Shown: positions 24,947 through 34,729, counted from the first letter of the stretch. The stretch is 64,000 nt of DNA from Curtobacterium sp. VKM Ac-2865 (GCF_015350905.1 NZ_JADKRZ010000005.1:288139-352138), one strand, 5' to 3'. The notes: generated by a model from the letters alone, not told the origin. Program-made: numbers and translations.

Positions 24947-25395
24947 CGGCTGTCCGCACGCCGTTCGCCGGGCCGGTCGTCGCACTCGCCGACGTGCCGG
25001 ACCCGGTGTTCGCCGGACAGCTCGTCGGTGCCGGGGTGGCGGTCGACCCGACGGGTGTCGACGGCACGGTCACCGCGGTGGCACCGGTCGACGGCACCAT
25101 CGTCAAGCTGCACCCGCACGCGTTCGCGCTGCAGGGCTCGGCGGGCACGGACCTGCTCGTGCACGTGGGCATCGACACCGTGAAGATGGCCGGCGAGGGC
25201 TTCGAGCTCCTCGTCGCCGAAGGTGCCACGGTCGCCGCCGGGGACCCCGTCGTCCGGTTCACGCCCGCCACGATCACCGCCGCCGGCTACTCGCCGGTGT
25301 GCCCGGTCGTGGTGCTCGGCTCCGCGCCGGACTCCGTCGCGCAGGACGCCGTCGGCACCACCGTCGCTTCCGGCGACACGCTCTTCACGGTCTAG
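24943..25395 (+). CDS. PTS EIIA component (Crr-like)
   Basis: A 150-residue EIIA-glucose family protein. The active-site histidine is in LLVHVGIDTVKMAGEGFELL; the partner histidine is in KLHPHAFALQ. The domain is complete with the conserved VAAGDPVVRF near the end. In Gram-positive bacteria it transfers phosphate from HPr to EIIB. The GTG start overlaps the IIB stop (GTGA), so the two are a coupled unit. Confidence 0.9.
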   Translation: MTAVRTPFAGPVVALADVPDPVFAGQLVGAGVAVDPTGVDGTVTAVAPVDGTIVKLHPHAFALQGSAGTDLLVHVGIDTVKMAGEGFELLVAEGATVAAGDPVVRFTPATITAAGYSPVCPVVVLGSAPDSVAQDAVGTTVASGDTLFTV

Positions 25396-25469
25396 CGGGT
25401 GCCGGCGGCCGGGGCGGTCTCTGCCGCTCGGTCGCCGGTCCGCCGCTCGGCTGCCGGTCCGCCGCTCGG

Positions 25470-25543
25470 CGCCGAGTCTCGGCGCTGCGGACACTTTCGT
25501 AGGTCGGCACCCGCGAAGGTGTCCGCCGGGCCGAGACTCGGCG
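25470..25543. terminator. Long imperfect inverted repeat between IIA and the GntR gene
   Basis: CGCCGAGTCTCGG (25470-25482) pairs with CCGAGACTCGGCG (25531-25543); inside, GCGGACAC pairs with GTGTCCGC and TTCG with CGAA. The loop is short. It lies at the junction of two convergent genes and is preceded (25423-25470) by two direct copies of GCCGGTCCGCCGCTCGGC. Confidence 0.7.
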
Positions 25544-25583
25544 GGGGCGAACGCACGTGCACGCGGACCACGCGCACCGCGCG

Positions 25584-26315
25584 TCACGCGACCTGGGTCG
25601 CCGTGACCTCCATCTGCACGCGGTAGCGGTCGGACCGGTACCACGAGCGGGCGTGCTCCACGGGGCGGTCCCCCGCGTAGGACACCCGGTCGAACTCCAG
25701 CACGGGGGCGCCCGTCTTCGTGCCGAGCAGGGTCGCGACGTCGTCCGCCGCGGGCTTCGCCGCCACGGTCTGCTGTGCCCGGTCGATGGGCAGGCCGTAC
25801 TCGTTCGCGACGATCGAGTACACCGACCCGGACAGGTCGTGCTCGAGCAGCCCGGGGAACGCGTCCGCCGCGAGCCAGGCGTCGTCGATGGACACCGGCG
25901 CCCCGTCGGCCATGCGCAGGCGCTTCAGGTGGTACGCCGTGTCGTGCGCTCCCAGCCGCAGCGCCGCGGCCGTGTCGGTCGGTGGGACCCGCTCCTCGCG
26001 GATGAGCACCACGGTGGTGGGGACGTGCCCCATCGCCCGCATCTCCTCGGTGAACGACGCCAGGTGCAGCGTCGACTGGACCGGGCGGTGGGCAACGAAG
26101 GTGCCCTTCCCGCGGACCCGTTCGAGGTAGCCCTCGTTGACGAGCTGCCCGAGGGCCTCGCGCACGGTGATCCGCGAGACGCCGTACTCGGCGATGAGCT
26201 GCCGCTCCGAGGGGATCGCCGCACCCGGAGCCAGGCGGACGGTCGCGAGCTCGAGCAGGATGCGCCGGAGCTGCTGGTGCTTCGGCTCGGCACCCTCGGT
26301 GATGCGGGTCGTCAT
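25584..26315 (-). CDS. GntR/HutC-family regulator, DasR-like
   Basis: A 243-residue regulator with an N-terminal winged helix (IPSERQLIAEYGVSRITVRE, about residues 30-50) and a C-terminal UTRA effector domain, the architecture of DasR and NagR, which respond to GlcN-6-P or GlcNAc-6-P. It neighbours a GlcNAc-type PTS and both promoters have matching sites, so it probably represses the PTS. I start it at ATG 26315, with GAGGAG just upstream; ATG 26357 lies inside the operator. Confidence 0.85.
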   Translation of the reverse strand: MTTRITEGAEPKHQQLRRILLELATVRLAPGAAIPSERQLIAEYGVSRITVREALGQLVNEGYLERVRGKGTFVAHRPVQSTLHLASFTEEMRAMGHVPTTVVLIREERVPPTDTAAALRLGAHDTAYHLKRLRMADGAPVSIDDAWLAADAFPGLLEHDLSGSVYSIVANEYGLPIDRAQQTVAAKPAADDVATLLGTKTGAPVLEFDRVSYAGDRPVEHARSWYRSDRYRVQMEVTATQVA

Positions 26316-26348
26316 CGGCTCCTCGTGCTCCATCGCGGTGGTTCGGTG

Positions 26349-26374
26349 ACTGGTCATGGGCGGACATGACCAGT
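26349..26374. promoter_or_regulatory. Spaced operator at the GntR gene
   Basis: ACTGGTCATG (26349-26358) and CATGACCAGT (26365-26374) are perfect inverted halves separated by 6 bp. A TAGTCT hexamer for leftward transcription lies just upstream (complement of 26383-26388), so the site covers the start of transcription and suggests autoregulation. Each half equals a dre half-site. Confidence 0.65.
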
Positions 26375-26478
26375 TGCCCTCAGACTACCGAGTCACCCTC
26401 CATGCGTCGATGCCGCACCCCGTGAGTTCATCCGTCCGGCCGATGTCCGACGACAGACGCTCCGCTTCGATGGGACCC

Positions 26479-26649
26479 ATGACCGCGATCCGACTCGGCA
26501 CCGTGGGGGCAGTGGTCCTCGTGACGACGCTCCTGCTGACCGTCGCGCACGGGGCTGCGTGCTGGGTCGCTGCGGTGCCGCTCGCACTCAGCACGGTGGT
26601 CGCGGCCGTGCTGGCCGGGCACACGCGCACCGGTGGCCGGACGGACTAG
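26479..26649 (+). CDS. Small membrane protein
   Basis: About 56 residues with two hydrophobic stretches (GAVVLVTTLLLTVAHGAACW, then VPLALSTVVAAVLA) and a polar GHTRTGGRTD tail. The start is uncertain: ATG 26479 gives a compact two-helix protein, ATG 26443 a longer one, and no Shine-Dalgarno sequence is visible for either. No family recognised. Confidence 0.4.
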   Translation: MTAIRLGTVGAVVLVTTLLLTVAHGAACWVAAVPLALSTVVAAVLAGHTRTGGRTD

Positions 26650-26661
26650 GGGCGGACAGGG

Positions 26662-27237
26662 TCAGGCGTTGGCGACGAGCCAGTCGTACTGCTCGGACGA
26701 CAGCGCGCGGTCGGACCACACCTGGCGCTCGACACCCGCGGGGGTCGGCGTCGCGGTGGTGCCCTGCCACACGAGCGAGAGCCCGGCGCGAGCGAGCACC
26801 CGCGCCGATGCGGGGTTGTTCGTCAGGACCCGGCCCGTGACGGGGACGCCCGGGGCGGTGTCGCCGGCGGCCGTGACGGCAGCCTGGGCGATCTCGGTCG
26901 CGTAGCCCCGACCCCAGGACTCGGGGGCGAGCCGGTAGCCGAGGTTCCAGACGCCACCAGCGGTCATGTCCACGCCGCCGACACCGACGACCTCGCCCGT
27001 GTCGATCGACCGTGCGGTCCAGGACCCGAGGCCGTGCCGAGCGCGCCCACCGATCTTGCGCTGGACGAGGTCCTGCGTCATCGCTCGGGAGGTGTGTCGG
27101 CCGGAGGGCAGGTGGGTCCACGTGCGGGCGTCCGAGAACACCGCGTGCACGGCGTCGACGTCGGACGGCGTGACCGGTGTGAGCACCAGGCGACCCGTTC
27201 GGATCTCCTGCGGGGGCATCAGGAGCTGGTGGACCAT
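26662..27237 (-). CDS. GNAT acetyltransferase (RimJ/RimL type)
   Basis: A 191-residue N-acetyltransferase. It opens with IRTGRLVLTPVTPSDVDAVH, characteristic of the Acetyltransf_3 group, and holds the acetyl-CoA binding block GYRLAPESWGRGYATEIAQA followed by NNPASARVLARAGL. Substrate may be a protein N-terminus or an amine; it cannot be told here. Convergent with the small membrane protein and upstream of it the E2 gene ends. Confidence 0.85.
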   Translation of the reverse strand: MVHQLLMPPQEIRTGRLVLTPVTPSDVDAVHAVFSDARTWTHLPSGRHTSRAMTQDLVQRKIGGRARHGLGSWTARSIDTGEVVGVGGVDMTAGGVWNLGYRLAPESWGRGYATEIAQAAVTAAGDTAPGVPVTGRVLTNNPASARVLARAGLSLVWQGTTATPTPAGVERQVWSDRALSSEQYDWLVANA

Positions 27238-27312
27238 GTCATGATCATCGCCCCGACCGCCGACATCCGCGTGAACACCACGCGGACGATCGCCGACAGA
27301 ACCGAGGGACGC

Positions 27313-28893
27313 CTAGTCGAGCAGGAGCGCGGGCTCCTCGATGACCGAGGCCACGTCGTGCACGAACCGCGACGCGACGTCGCCGTCCACCACGCGGTGG
27401 TCGAACGAAGCGCCGATCGTCGTCACCATGCGCGAGCGGACCTCGCCGTCGACGACCCACGGCTTCGGCTTGATCGTGCCCATGGCGACGATCGCGACCT
27501 GCCCCGGGTTGAGGATCGGCGTGCCGGTGTCCATCCCGAACACGCCGATGTTCGTGACGGTGATCGTGCCGTCGGCCATCTGCGCCGGGCTGGTCTTGCC
27601 GTCGCGGGCGGTGATGGTCATCTCCTCGAGGGCCTTGGCCAGCTCGAGCAGCGACATGTCCTGCGCGTCCTTGATGTTCGGCACGATCAGCCCGCGCGGG
27701 GTCGCCGCCGCGATGCCGAGGTTGACGAAGTGGTGCACGATGATCTCGCGGTCGGTCCACGACGAGTTCACCGAGCGGTTGCGACGGACGGCCCAGATCA
27801 CGGCCTTCGCCATGATGAGCAGCGGCGAGACCTTGATGCCGGCGAACGTCGGCGACGCCTTGAGTCGCTTGACGAACTCCATCGTGCGGGTCGCGTCGAC
27901 GTCGACGAACAGGGACACGTGCGGCGCGGTGAACGCCGACGTGGTCATCGCCGTCGCGATGGCCTTGCGCACGCCCTTGACCGGGATGGTCTCCTGGCGG
28001 ACGTCGCCCCACTCGGGCGTCTCGATGTTGCGGAAGACGCTGGCCTGCTGCGCGTGCCGGATGACGTCGTCGCGGGTGACCTCACCGGACAGGCCGGTCG
28101 GCACCACGATCGCGAGGTCGACGTCGAGGTCCTTCGCGAGCTTCCGGATCGGCGGCTTCGCCATCACGGCGGGCATCGACGGTCGCGCGGGACGCTGTCC
28201 CTGCGCGGCGACGGCGTCGGCGGTGGTCGCCTCGCCCTCGTCGGTCACGACCAGGTCGGCCTCCCGACTGGAGGCTCGGTTCGCCTGGGCAGCAGCGGCT
28301 GCGGCCCGGCGGGCACCCGGCTTGCGGCGCGAGGGCGCGCTGGTCGCGGAGCCGTAGCCGACCAGGACGGCGCCGGAGGACTCGTCGGTGCCCACGACGG
28401 ATGCGCCCTCGGCGGCAGGGAGCGAGGCTGGCATGCGGGACTCGGTCGGCGCGGGGGCGGCCGGCGCGGGCGTCGGTGCGGCGGCGCGGGCGGGCGTCGC
28501 CGCTGCCGGGGCGGGAACGGTCACGCGGGCAGGGACCGCGACGGGCGGGGCGGAGGCGACCGGGGCACTGGGCGCGACCACGGGCGAGACCGGGGCGGCG
28601 TCGGCGACGGAAGCGGCGCCTCCCGGCTGATCAGTGGTGGAGGCGACGGACGCACCGGACTCGACCCGGATGATCGGGCGGCCGACCTCGACGGTGTCGC
28701 CCTCGGCGACGAGCAGCCCGGTCACCGTGCCCGCGAACGGGGACGGCAGCTCGACCAGGGACTTGGCGGTCTCGATCTCCACCAGGACCTGGTCGACGGC
28801 GACGGCGTCACCGATCGCGACGCGCCACTGGACGATCTCGGCCTCGTTGAGGCCTTCGCCCACGTCGGGGAGGGGGAATTCGGCGACGGCCAC
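27313..28893 (-). CDS. bkdC: Dihydrolipoamide acyltransferase E2 of an oxo-acid dehydrogenase (probably branched-chain)
   Basis: A 526-residue E2 core. It has one lipoyl domain with Lys44 in [13 protein letters not shown], a long Ala/Pro/Val linker (about residues 85-250), a peripheral subunit-binding domain ([20 protein letters not shown]) and a C-terminal catalytic domain ending with [19 protein letters not shown]. The GTG start has GAAGGAG upstream; the frame extends further but is not lipoyl-like. It follows the E1 alpha and beta genes. Because Actinobacteria use the AceE-type E1 for pyruvate, I favour a branched-chain complex that supplies iso and anteiso fatty-acid primers; pyruvate remains possible. 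Confidence 0.8.
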   Translation of the reverse strand: MAVAEFPLPDVGEGLNEAEIVQWRVAIGDAVAVDQVLVEIETAKSLVELPSPFAGTVTGLLVAEGDTVEVGRPIIRVESGASVASTTDQPGGAASVADAAPVSPVVAPSAPVASAPPVAVPARVTVPAPAAATPARAAAPTPAPAAPAPTESRMPASLPAAEGASVVGTDESSGAVLVGYGSATSAPSRRKPGARRAAAAAAQANRASSREADLVVTDEGEATTADAVAAQGQRPARPSMPAVMAKPPIRKLAKDLDVDLAIVVPTGLSGEVTRDDVIRHAQQASVFRNIETPEWGDVRQETIPVKGVRKAIATAMTTSAFTAPHVSLFVDVDATRTMEFVKRLKASPTFAGIKVSPLLIMAKAVIWAVRRNRSVNSSWTDREIIVHHFVNLGIAAATPRGLIVPNIKDAQDMSLLELAKALEEMTITARDGKTSPAQMADGTITVTNIGVFGMDTGTPILNPGQVAIVAMGTIKPKPWVVDGEVRSRMVTTIGASFDHRVVDGDVASRFVHDVASVIEEPALLLD

Positions 28894-28948
28894 GTCGGCT
28901 CCTTCGGCGGTCGGTCGTGCGGTGGAGAGATGGTCCGGACGGACCGGG

Positions 28949-29998
28949 TCAGTAGGCGAGCGCGCGGTCCACGGCCTCGAGGACGCGGTCGGCGTCCGGC
29001 AGGTGGTGGTGCTCGAGCTTCGACTGCGGGAACGGGATGTCGAACCCGGACACCCGCAGCGGTGGCGCCTGCAGTGTGTAGAAGGCACGCTCGGCGACGG
29101 TCGCGGCGATCTCGCTGCCGACGCTGACGAACTCGGATGCCTCTTGCGCGACGACCAGGCGGCCGGTCTTGCGGACCGAGGCGAGCAGCGGCTCCCAGTC
29201 GATCGGCGAGATCGAGCGGAGGTCGACGACCTCGCAGCTGGTGCCCTCGGCCTCGGCGATGTCGGCGGCCTGCATCAGGGTCGCGACCATGGCGCCGTGC
29301 CCGACGAGGGTGACCTCGGTGCCGGTGCGGGCGACGCGGGTGGTGTGCATCGGCACGTGACCGTCGACCATGTCGACCTGGCCCTTCGGCCAGTAGCGCG
29401 ACTTCGGCTCCATGAAGATGACCGGGTCGTTCGAGCGAACAGCCTCTTGGATCATCCAGTACGCGTCGTTCGGCGTGCTCGGGCTGACCACGCGGAGACC
29501 CGGGGTGTGCGCGAAGTACGCCTCGGGGCTCTCCTGGTGGTGCTCGATCGCGCCGATGTGGCCGCCGTAGGGGATGCGGATGACGACCGGCAGCGACATG
29601 TGCGCCGGCAGCCGGTTGGCCATCTTCGCGAGCTGCGAGGTGATCTGGTTGAAGGCGGGCCAGACGAAGCCGTCGAACTGGATCTCGATGACCGGGCGGT
29701 AGCCGCGCAGGGCCATGCCGATCGCGGTGCCGACGATGCCCGACTCGGCCAGCGGGGTGTCCCGCACGCGGTCGGCGCCGAAGCGCTCCTGCAGACCCTC
29801 GGTGATGCGGAAGACACCGCCCAGCCGGCCGATGTCCTCGCCCATGAGCAGGACCTTGTCGTCGGCGGCCATCGCCGCGGCGAGCCCGGCGTTCAGGGCC
29901 TTGGCCATCGGGATGGTCGGGGTGGGGTCGACGGGGACCTCACCGGCGCCGGGGTGCGACCGCAGCGTGTAGTCGACGAGCTGCTCGGTGGTGCTCAT
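28949..29998 (-). CDS. bkdB: Oxo-acid dehydrogenase E1 beta subunit
   Basis: A 349-residue transketolase-like subunit. [38 protein letters not shown] and the thiamine-proximal [20 protein letters not shown] are conserved. [20 protein letters not shown] holds residues that bind potassium and the E1 alpha partner. It overlaps the E1 alpha gene by 4 bp (ATGA) and forms the alpha2-beta2 E1 with it. Confidence 0.85.
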   Translation of the reverse strand: MSTTEQLVDYTLRSHPGAGEVPVDPTPTIPMAKALNAGLAAAMAADDKVLLMGEDIGRLGGVFRITEGLQERFGADRVRDTPLAESGIVGTAIGMALRGYRPVIEIQFDGFVWPAFNQITSQLAKMANRLPAHMSLPVVIRIPYGGHIGAIEHHQESPEAYFAHTPGLRVVSPSTPNDAYWMIQEAVRSNDPVIFMEPKSRYWPKGQVDMVDGHVPMHTTRVARTGTEVTLVGHGAMVATLMQAADIAEAEGTSCEVVDLRSISPIDWEPLLASVRKTGRLVVAQEASEFVSVGSEIAATVAERAFYTLQAPPLRVSGFDIPFPQSKLEHHHLPDADRVLEAVDRALAY

Positions 29999-31131
29999 GC
30001 GGTGGCTCCTGCGTCCTGGGCGGACTCGTAGTCGTGCAGCCAGGCGCGCTGCTCGTCGATGCGCGGGTGCTGCTCGCGGTAGACGTTGTCGAACATGGCG
30101 TCCATCGGGGGTGCCTGCAGGGCGGACGTCTTCGCGCGGATGTCGGCGGCGATCTGCTCGCCCTCGGCCTCGAACTCCGCGAACTGGGCGTCGGTGGCGC
30201 CACGGCTGCGCAGGTAGGCCTCGGACCGGGTGATCGGGTCGCGGGCGACCCAGTCGGCGAGCTCGTCGTCGCCGCGGTAGCGCGTGGGGTCGTCGGAGCT
30301 CGTGTGGGCGCCGATGCGGTAGGTCTCGGCCTCGATGAACGCGGGGCCCTGGCCGCTGCGGGCGTGCTCGGTGGCGACCGCGCTCACCGCGTACGAGGCC
30401 AGGACGTCGTTGCCGTCGACCTTGACGCTCGGGATGCCGAACCCGCGCGGGCGGTCGACGAGCGGGGTCGGCGACTGGACCGACACCGGCACGGAGATCG
30501 CCCAGTGGTTGTTCTGCAGGAAGAAGACGACCGGTGCCTTGTGGGACGCGGCGAAGACGTAGGCCTCGTTCACGTCGCCCTGGCTCGTGGCACCGTCGCC
30601 GAAGTACACGATCGAGCACTCGTCGACGTCGGGGTCACCCGTGCCGACGACGCCGTCGAGCGCCTGCCCGATGGCGTAGCCCGTGGCGTGCAGGGTCTGC
30701 GCACCGATGACGAGCGTGTAGACGTGCGTGTTGCCGCGGGCGTCCGGGTCCCAGTTGCCGTGGGCCTGGCCGCGGAAGAGCGAGATGATCTCCATCGGCT
30801 CGACCCCGCGCTGCAGGACGACGGCGTGCTCGCGGTAGGACGGGAAGAGGTGGTCCTGCGGGCGGAGCGCGAAGGCCGAACCGACCTGGGCGGCCTCTTG
30901 CCCGTGGCTCGGTGCCCACAGGCCGAGCTGACCGGTGCGCTGCAGGTTGCCGGCAGCGTGGTCGAAGCGTCGGGTGAGCACCATCTGGCGGTGCATGGCG
31001 AGCAGCGTCTCGTCGGGGAGTGCCGTGGCGATGGCCGCGAATTCCGCGTTCTCGTCGGTCTCCACGAACCGGCCCTCGGTGTCGAGGAGCCGGACGATGG
31101 TCGTCGCGGGGGCCGCGGCGTGGAAGGACAT
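29995..31131 (-). CDS. bkdA: Oxo-acid dehydrogenase E1 alpha subunit
   Basis: A 378-residue thiamine-diphosphate enzyme that decarboxylates 2-oxo acids. The TPP motif GDGATSQGDVNEAYVFAASH with the closing LQNNHWAI, and the RIGAHTSSDDPTRYR loop that carries the phosphorylation-type serines are clear. Leaderless start: ATG 7 nt after TACGCT. It is the first of three genes (E1a, E1b, E2); an E3 gene is not in the window. The aminotransferase gene ends 5 bp upstream. Confidence 0.85.
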   Translation of the reverse strand: MSFHAAAPATTIVRLLDTEGRFVETDENAEFAAIATALPDETLLAMHRQMVLTRRFDHAAGNLQRTGQLGLWAPSHGQEAAQVGSAFALRPQDHLFPSYREHAVVLQRGVEPMEIISLFRGQAHGNWDPDARGNTHVYTLVIGAQTLHATGYAIGQALDGVVGTGDPDVDECSIVYFGDGATSQGDVNEAYVFAASHKAPVVFFLQNNHWAISVPVSVQSPTPLVDRPRGFGIPSVKVDGNDVLASYAVSAVATEHARSGQGPAFIEAETYRIGAHTSSDDPTRYRGDDELADWVARDPITRSEAYLRSRGATDAQFAEFEAEGEQIAADIRAKTSALQAPPMDAMFDNVYREQHPRIDEQRAWLHDYESAQDAGATA

Positions 31132-31136
31132 GCGGG

Positions 31137-32234
31137 TCAGCGTAGCGGCCGTGCGAGGCCGGGCGTTGTGAGTCCCCCGACAAGCGAACGGGCCGTTTCG
31201 AGGAGCTTCCCGACAGCCTCGTGCTCACCGATCGAGATGCGGAGCCCCTCGTTCCCGAAGGCGCGGACGATGATGCCCGCGTGCTCGAACTGCTCGGTGG
31301 CGTGGGCGGTGTGGTCCCCGGTCGGCAGCCACACGAAGTTGCCCTGGGCGTCCGGCACGTCCCAGCCCTGCGCGCGGAGCTCGGAGACGATGCGGTCGCG
31401 CCGTTCGGTCAGGTGCGTGACGCGTTCCAGCAGCTCGGACTCCCGCTCGAGACTGGCCAGCGCCCCCGCCTGCCCCTGCGCGGTGACGGACAAGGGGATC
31501 GCGCACGCGCGCACGGCGTCGAGGACGTATGCCGGTCCGAGCGCGTACCCGACGCGCAGACCGGCCAGGCCGTACGCCTTCGAGAACGTCCGGAGGACGA
31601 CGAAGTTCTGGTACCGCTCCAGCAGCGGGACACCGCGGACGGCGTCGGGGTCGGTGACGAACTCGGCGTAGGCCTCGTCGAGCACCACCAGGACGGTCGC
31701 CGGCACCTGCGCCATGAAGGCGTCGAACTCGGCCGCGGTGACGATCGGGCCGGTCGGGTTGTTCGGGGTGCAGACGATCACCATGCGGGTGCGCTCGGTG
31801 ACGGCAGCGGCCATGGCGTCGAGGTCGTGCCCGCCGTCGGTCCGGTTCGGCACCTGCACGCTCGTGGCGCCCGCGACGGTGACGACGCCGGGGTAGGCCT
31901 CGAACGACCGCCAGGCGTACACGACCTCGTCGCCCGGGCCCGAGGTCGCCTTCGCGAGCTCGTGCAGGATCGCGACGCTGCCGGGTGCGACGTGGACCTC
32001 GTCCACCGTCACGCCGAACCGGTTCGCCAGGACGGCGCGGAGCGCGATCGCCGAGGCGTCCGGGTACCGGTTGAACGACGTCTGGGCCTGTACGGCCTCG
32101 ACGACGCCGGGGAGCGGCGGGAACGGGTTCTCGTTGCTGGACAGCTTGAAGGCGTCGGCCGCGGCCTGGCGTCCCTGCCTGTAGGCGGGGAGGACCGCGA
32201 TCTCGGGGCGGATGTGCACGGGCTGGTCAGTCAC
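31137..32234 (-). CDS. Histidinol-phosphate / aromatic aminotransferase
   Basis: A 365-residue PLP aminotransferase of the HisC/Pat group. [20 protein letters not shown] at the N-terminus, [11 protein letters not shown] and the PLP-lysine motif [17 protein letters not shown] (near residue 220) are diagnostic. Actinobacterial proteins of this type without his genes nearby are often phenylalanine aminotransferases (Pat), so I do not call it hisC. The GTG follows TAGCCT by 6 nt. The stop is 5 bp before E1 alpha, so read-through into the bkd genes is possible and would join amino acid and oxo-acid metabolism. Confidence 0.85.
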   Translation of the reverse strand: MTDQPVHIRPEIAVLPAYRQGRQAAADAFKLSSNENPFPPLPGVVEAVQAQTSFNRYPDASAIALRAVLANRFGVTVDEVHVAPGSVAILHELAKATSGPGDEVVYAWRSFEAYPGVVTVAGATSVQVPNRTDGGHDLDAMAAAVTERTRMVIVCTPNNPTGPIVTAAEFDAFMAQVPATVLVVLDEAYAEFVTDPDAVRGVPLLERYQNFVVLRTFSKAYGLAGLRVGYALGPAYVLDAVRACAIPLSVTAQGQAGALASLERESELLERVTHLTERRDRIVSELRAQGWDVPDAQGNFVWLPTGDHTAHATEQFEHAGIIVRAFGNEGLRISIGEHEAVGKLLETARSLVGGLTTPGLARPLR

Positions 32235-32284
32235 GCATCCAGGCTATCGGGCGGGCTCCGACACCGAGCGGGCATCATGGACGC

Positions 32285-32683
32285 ATGCGATTCCTCGTCC
32301 GCCTCGTCATCAACGCCGTCGCGCTCTGGCTCACCACCCTCATCGTCAGCGGCGTCACCGTCACGCCCTTCGGCGAGGGCGGCACCGTCGAGACCGTGCT
32401 GACCTTCCTGCTCGTCGCCTTCGTCTTCGGGCTCGTCAACGCCGTCATCGGCACGCTCATCCGGATCGTGGCCTTCCCGATCTACATCCTGACGCTCGGG
32501 CTCATCTCGTTCGTGGTGAACGCGATCCTGCTGCTCATCGTCGCCGGGATCTCGACGAGCATCGGCTTCGGGCTCGAGGTCGAGTCCTTCGGCTGGGGCA
32601 TCGTCGGTGCCTTCGTGCTCGCCGTCTTCGCCTGGCTGATCGGCCTGGTCGCCCGTCCGGTGCTGAGCCGCCCCCGCGCTTGA
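32285..32683 (+). CDS. Four-helix membrane protein (PF04020, 'phage holin family 4')
   Basis: A 132-residue membrane protein with four hydrophobic segments; NAVALWLTTLIVSGVTVTPF near the start and the VFGLVNAVIGTLIRIVAFPI block are typical of PF04020. The family name mentions holins, but members are widespread chromosomal proteins and nothing phage-like surrounds it. CATCAT lies 6 nt before the ATG, a leaderless layout. Confidence 0.8.
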   Translation: MRFLVRLVINAVALWLTTLIVSGVTVTPFGEGGTVETVLTFLLVAFVFGLVNAVIGTLIRIVAFPIYILTLGLISFVVNAILLLIVAGISTSIGFGLEVESFGWGIVGAFVLAVFAWLIGLVARPVLSRPRA

Positions 32684-32721
32684 CGGGCCCCGGGCACGAC
32701 GCCGTGCGCCATGATGAGCAC

Positions 32722-33240
32722 ATGACCACGGACGCCGGCGCCCAGTCGCCCTTCCGCGTCTCGTTCGTCTGCAGCGGCAACATCTGCCGGTCCCCGATGG
32801 CGGAGATCGTCTTCGCGAGCATCGTCGAGGACGCCGGCATGAGCGACCGCTTCCAGGTGCAGTCCGCCGGCACGGGTGACTGGCACGTCGGCGAACCCGC
32901 GGACGAGCGGACGATCGCAGCACTCGCAGCGCGCGGATACGATGGCAGCAGGCATCGCGCCCGTCAGTTCGACCCGGACCGGTTCCCGGACCTCGACCTG
33001 GTGGTCGCACTCGACCGTTCCCACGAGCGCATCCTGCGGTCGTGGGCACCGACCATGGACGACGCCGCCAAGGTGACGCTCCTGCTGCGGTACGACGACG
33101 CCTGGCCAGAGCAGGCCGACGTGCCGGACCCGTACTACGCGGACCGGCACGAGTTCGACCGGGTCCTGTCCACGGTCGAACGAGCGTGCCGCGCACTCTT
33201 CCACCAGATCGAACCGGCAGTCCGCCAGGGAGCACCATGA
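32722..33240 (+). CDS. Low-molecular-weight protein tyrosine phosphatase
   Basis: A 172-residue phosphatase. The P-loop VCSGNICRSPMAE has the nucleophile Cys17 and Arg23, and the general-acid motif DPYYADRHEF appears near residue 133. The spacing is that of arsenate-reductase-like LMW-PTPs. CATGAT lies 6 nt before the ATG. The stop overlaps purB by 4 bp, an unusual pairing repeated in related genomes as far as I recall. Confidence 0.88.
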   Translation: MTTDAGAQSPFRVSFVCSGNICRSPMAEIVFASIVEDAGMSDRFQVQSAGTGDWHVGEPADERTIAALAARGYDGSRHRARQFDPDRFPDLDLVVALDRSHERILRSWAPTMDDAAKVTLLLRYDDAWPEQADVPDPYYADRHEFDRVLSTVERACRALFHQIEPAVRQGAP

Positions 33241-34622
33241 CCCCCCTTCCCCCGCAGCCGATCAGCCCCCTCGACGGGCGGTACTACCCGGTCGTGCACA
33301 CGGTGGGTGAGCACCTCTCCGAGGCCGGCCTCAACCGAGCGCGCGTCTCCGTCGAGGTCGAGTGGTTGATCTTCCTCACCGACCGCGCGATGTTCACCAC
33401 GTCGCCGCTCAGCGTCGACGACAAGGCCGCCCTGCGTGCCGTCGTCACCGACTTCGGCCAGACGCAGATCGCCGAACTGGCGGAGATCGAGGCCACGACC
33501 CGGCACGACGTCAAGGCGGTCGAGTACTTCGTGCGCCGTCGCCTGTCGGAGCTCGGCGTCGACGCCATCGCCGAGCTGACGCACTTCGCGTGCACGAGCG
33601 AGGACGTCAACAACCTCTCCTACGCGCTCACGATCAAGGACGCCGTCGCCCAGGTCTGGCTGCCGGGCTTCCGCGCCGTGATCGCACGCCTGCGGGACCT
33701 GGCGCTCGAGCTGCGGAGCGTCCCGATGCTGTCCCACACGCACGGGCAGCCGGCGACCCCGACCACGCTCGGCAAGGAGCTCGCGGTGGTCGTCTACCGC
33801 CTGGAGCGCGTGCTGGCGCAGGTCGAGGGCGGCGAGTACCTCGGCAAGTTCTCCGGCGCGACGGGCACCTTCTCGGCACACCTCGCCGCCGACCCCGAGG
33901 CCGACTGGCCCACGCTGTCGCGCGAGTTCGTGGAGGGCCTCGGCCTGACGTGGAACCCGCTCACGACGCAGATCGAGTCGCACGACTGGCAGGCGGAGCT
34001 CTACGACCGCGTCCGGCACGCCAACCGCATCCTGCACAACCTGGCGACCGACGTGTGGACCTACATCTCGATGGGGTACTTCACGCAGATCCCGGTCGCC
34101 GGTGCCACTGGTTCGTCGACGATGCCGCACAAGATCAACCCGATCCGCTTCGAGAACGCCGAGGCCAACCTCGAGATCTCGTCGGCGCTGTTCTCCACGC
34201 TGTCGGAGACGCTCGTCACGAGCCGACTGCAGCGCGACCTGACCGACTCCACCACGCAGCGGAACGTCGGCGTCGCGTTCGGGCACTCGCTGCTCGCGCT
34301 CGACAACCTGCGGCGCGGGCTCGGCGAGATCGCGGCGAACCACGAGCGCCTGGCCGCCGACCTCGACGGCAACTGGGAGGTGCTCGGCGAGGCGATCCAG
34401 ACGGTCATCCGCGCCGAGGTCACCGCCGGGCAGTCCGACATCGAGGACCCCTACGCGATGCTCAAGGAGCTCACGCGGGGCAAGCGCGTCAGCCAGCAGG
34501 ACCTCGTCGCGTTCGTCAACGGGCTGGACATCTCGGACGGTGCCAAGGCGCGGCTGACGAACCTGACGCCGGGGACCTACACGGGTCTGGCGGACGAGCT
34601 GGTCGACCACCTCGAGGTCTGA
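33237..34622 (+). CDS. purB: Adenylosuccinate lyase
   Basis: A 461-residue fumarase-superfamily lyase that catalyses two steps of purine synthesis (SAICAR to AICAR and adenylosuccinate to AMP). The signature SSTMPHKINPIRFENAEANL, with the catalytic Ser at its start, SHTHGQPATPTTLGKE and TSEDVNNLSYAL are clear. The length is that of the E. coli-type enzyme. AGGGAG precedes the ATG, which overlaps the phosphatase stop (ATGA). Confidence 0.96.
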   Translation: MTPLPPQPISPLDGRYYPVVHTVGEHLSEAGLNRARVSVEVEWLIFLTDRAMFTTSPLSVDDKAALRAVVTDFGQTQIAELAEIEATTRHDVKAVEYFVRRRLSELGVDAIAELTHFACTSEDVNNLSYALTIKDAVAQVWLPGFRAVIARLRDLALELRSVPMLSHTHGQPATPTTLGKELAVVVYRLERVLAQVEGGEYLGKFSGATGTFSAHLAADPEADWPTLSREFVEGLGLTWNPLTTQIESHDWQAELYDRVRHANRILHNLATDVWTYISMGYFTQIPVAGATGSSTMPHKINPIRFENAEANLEISSALFSTLSETLVTSRLQRDLTDSTTQRNVGVAFGHSLLALDNLRRGLGEIAANHERLAADLDGNWEVLGEAIQTVIRAEVTAGQSDIEDPYAMLKELTRGKRVSQQDLVAFVNGLDISDGAKARLTNLTPGTYTGLADELVDHLEV

Positions 34623-34624
34623 CC

Positions 34625-34640
34625 GGGAAGACCTTCCCGT
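34625..34640. terminator. Short hairpin after purB
   Basis: CGGGAAG and CTTCCCG pair around a 2-base gap 3 bp beyond the purB stop. It is short and has no T tract. Confidence 0.4.
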
Positions 34641-34729
34641 CCGCTCAGCTGACTGCTAGGTTGGCCGAGCTGAGTACCACTCAGGCCGGGGGGCCTCGCG
34701 GAGGATCCATCCCTGTTCCGCTCCATCGG

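Noticed and set aside
32285..32683. Phage holin, possible prophage
   Set aside because: PF04020 proteins are common chromosomal membrane proteins; no other phage gene, attachment site or composition shift is visible.
33135..34610. Long ORF antisense to purB (and similar long antisense ORFs opposite most genes)
   Set aside because: At about 70% GC, stop codons are rare in antisense frames. The products are Arg-rich and low in complexity and the sense strand carries clear families.
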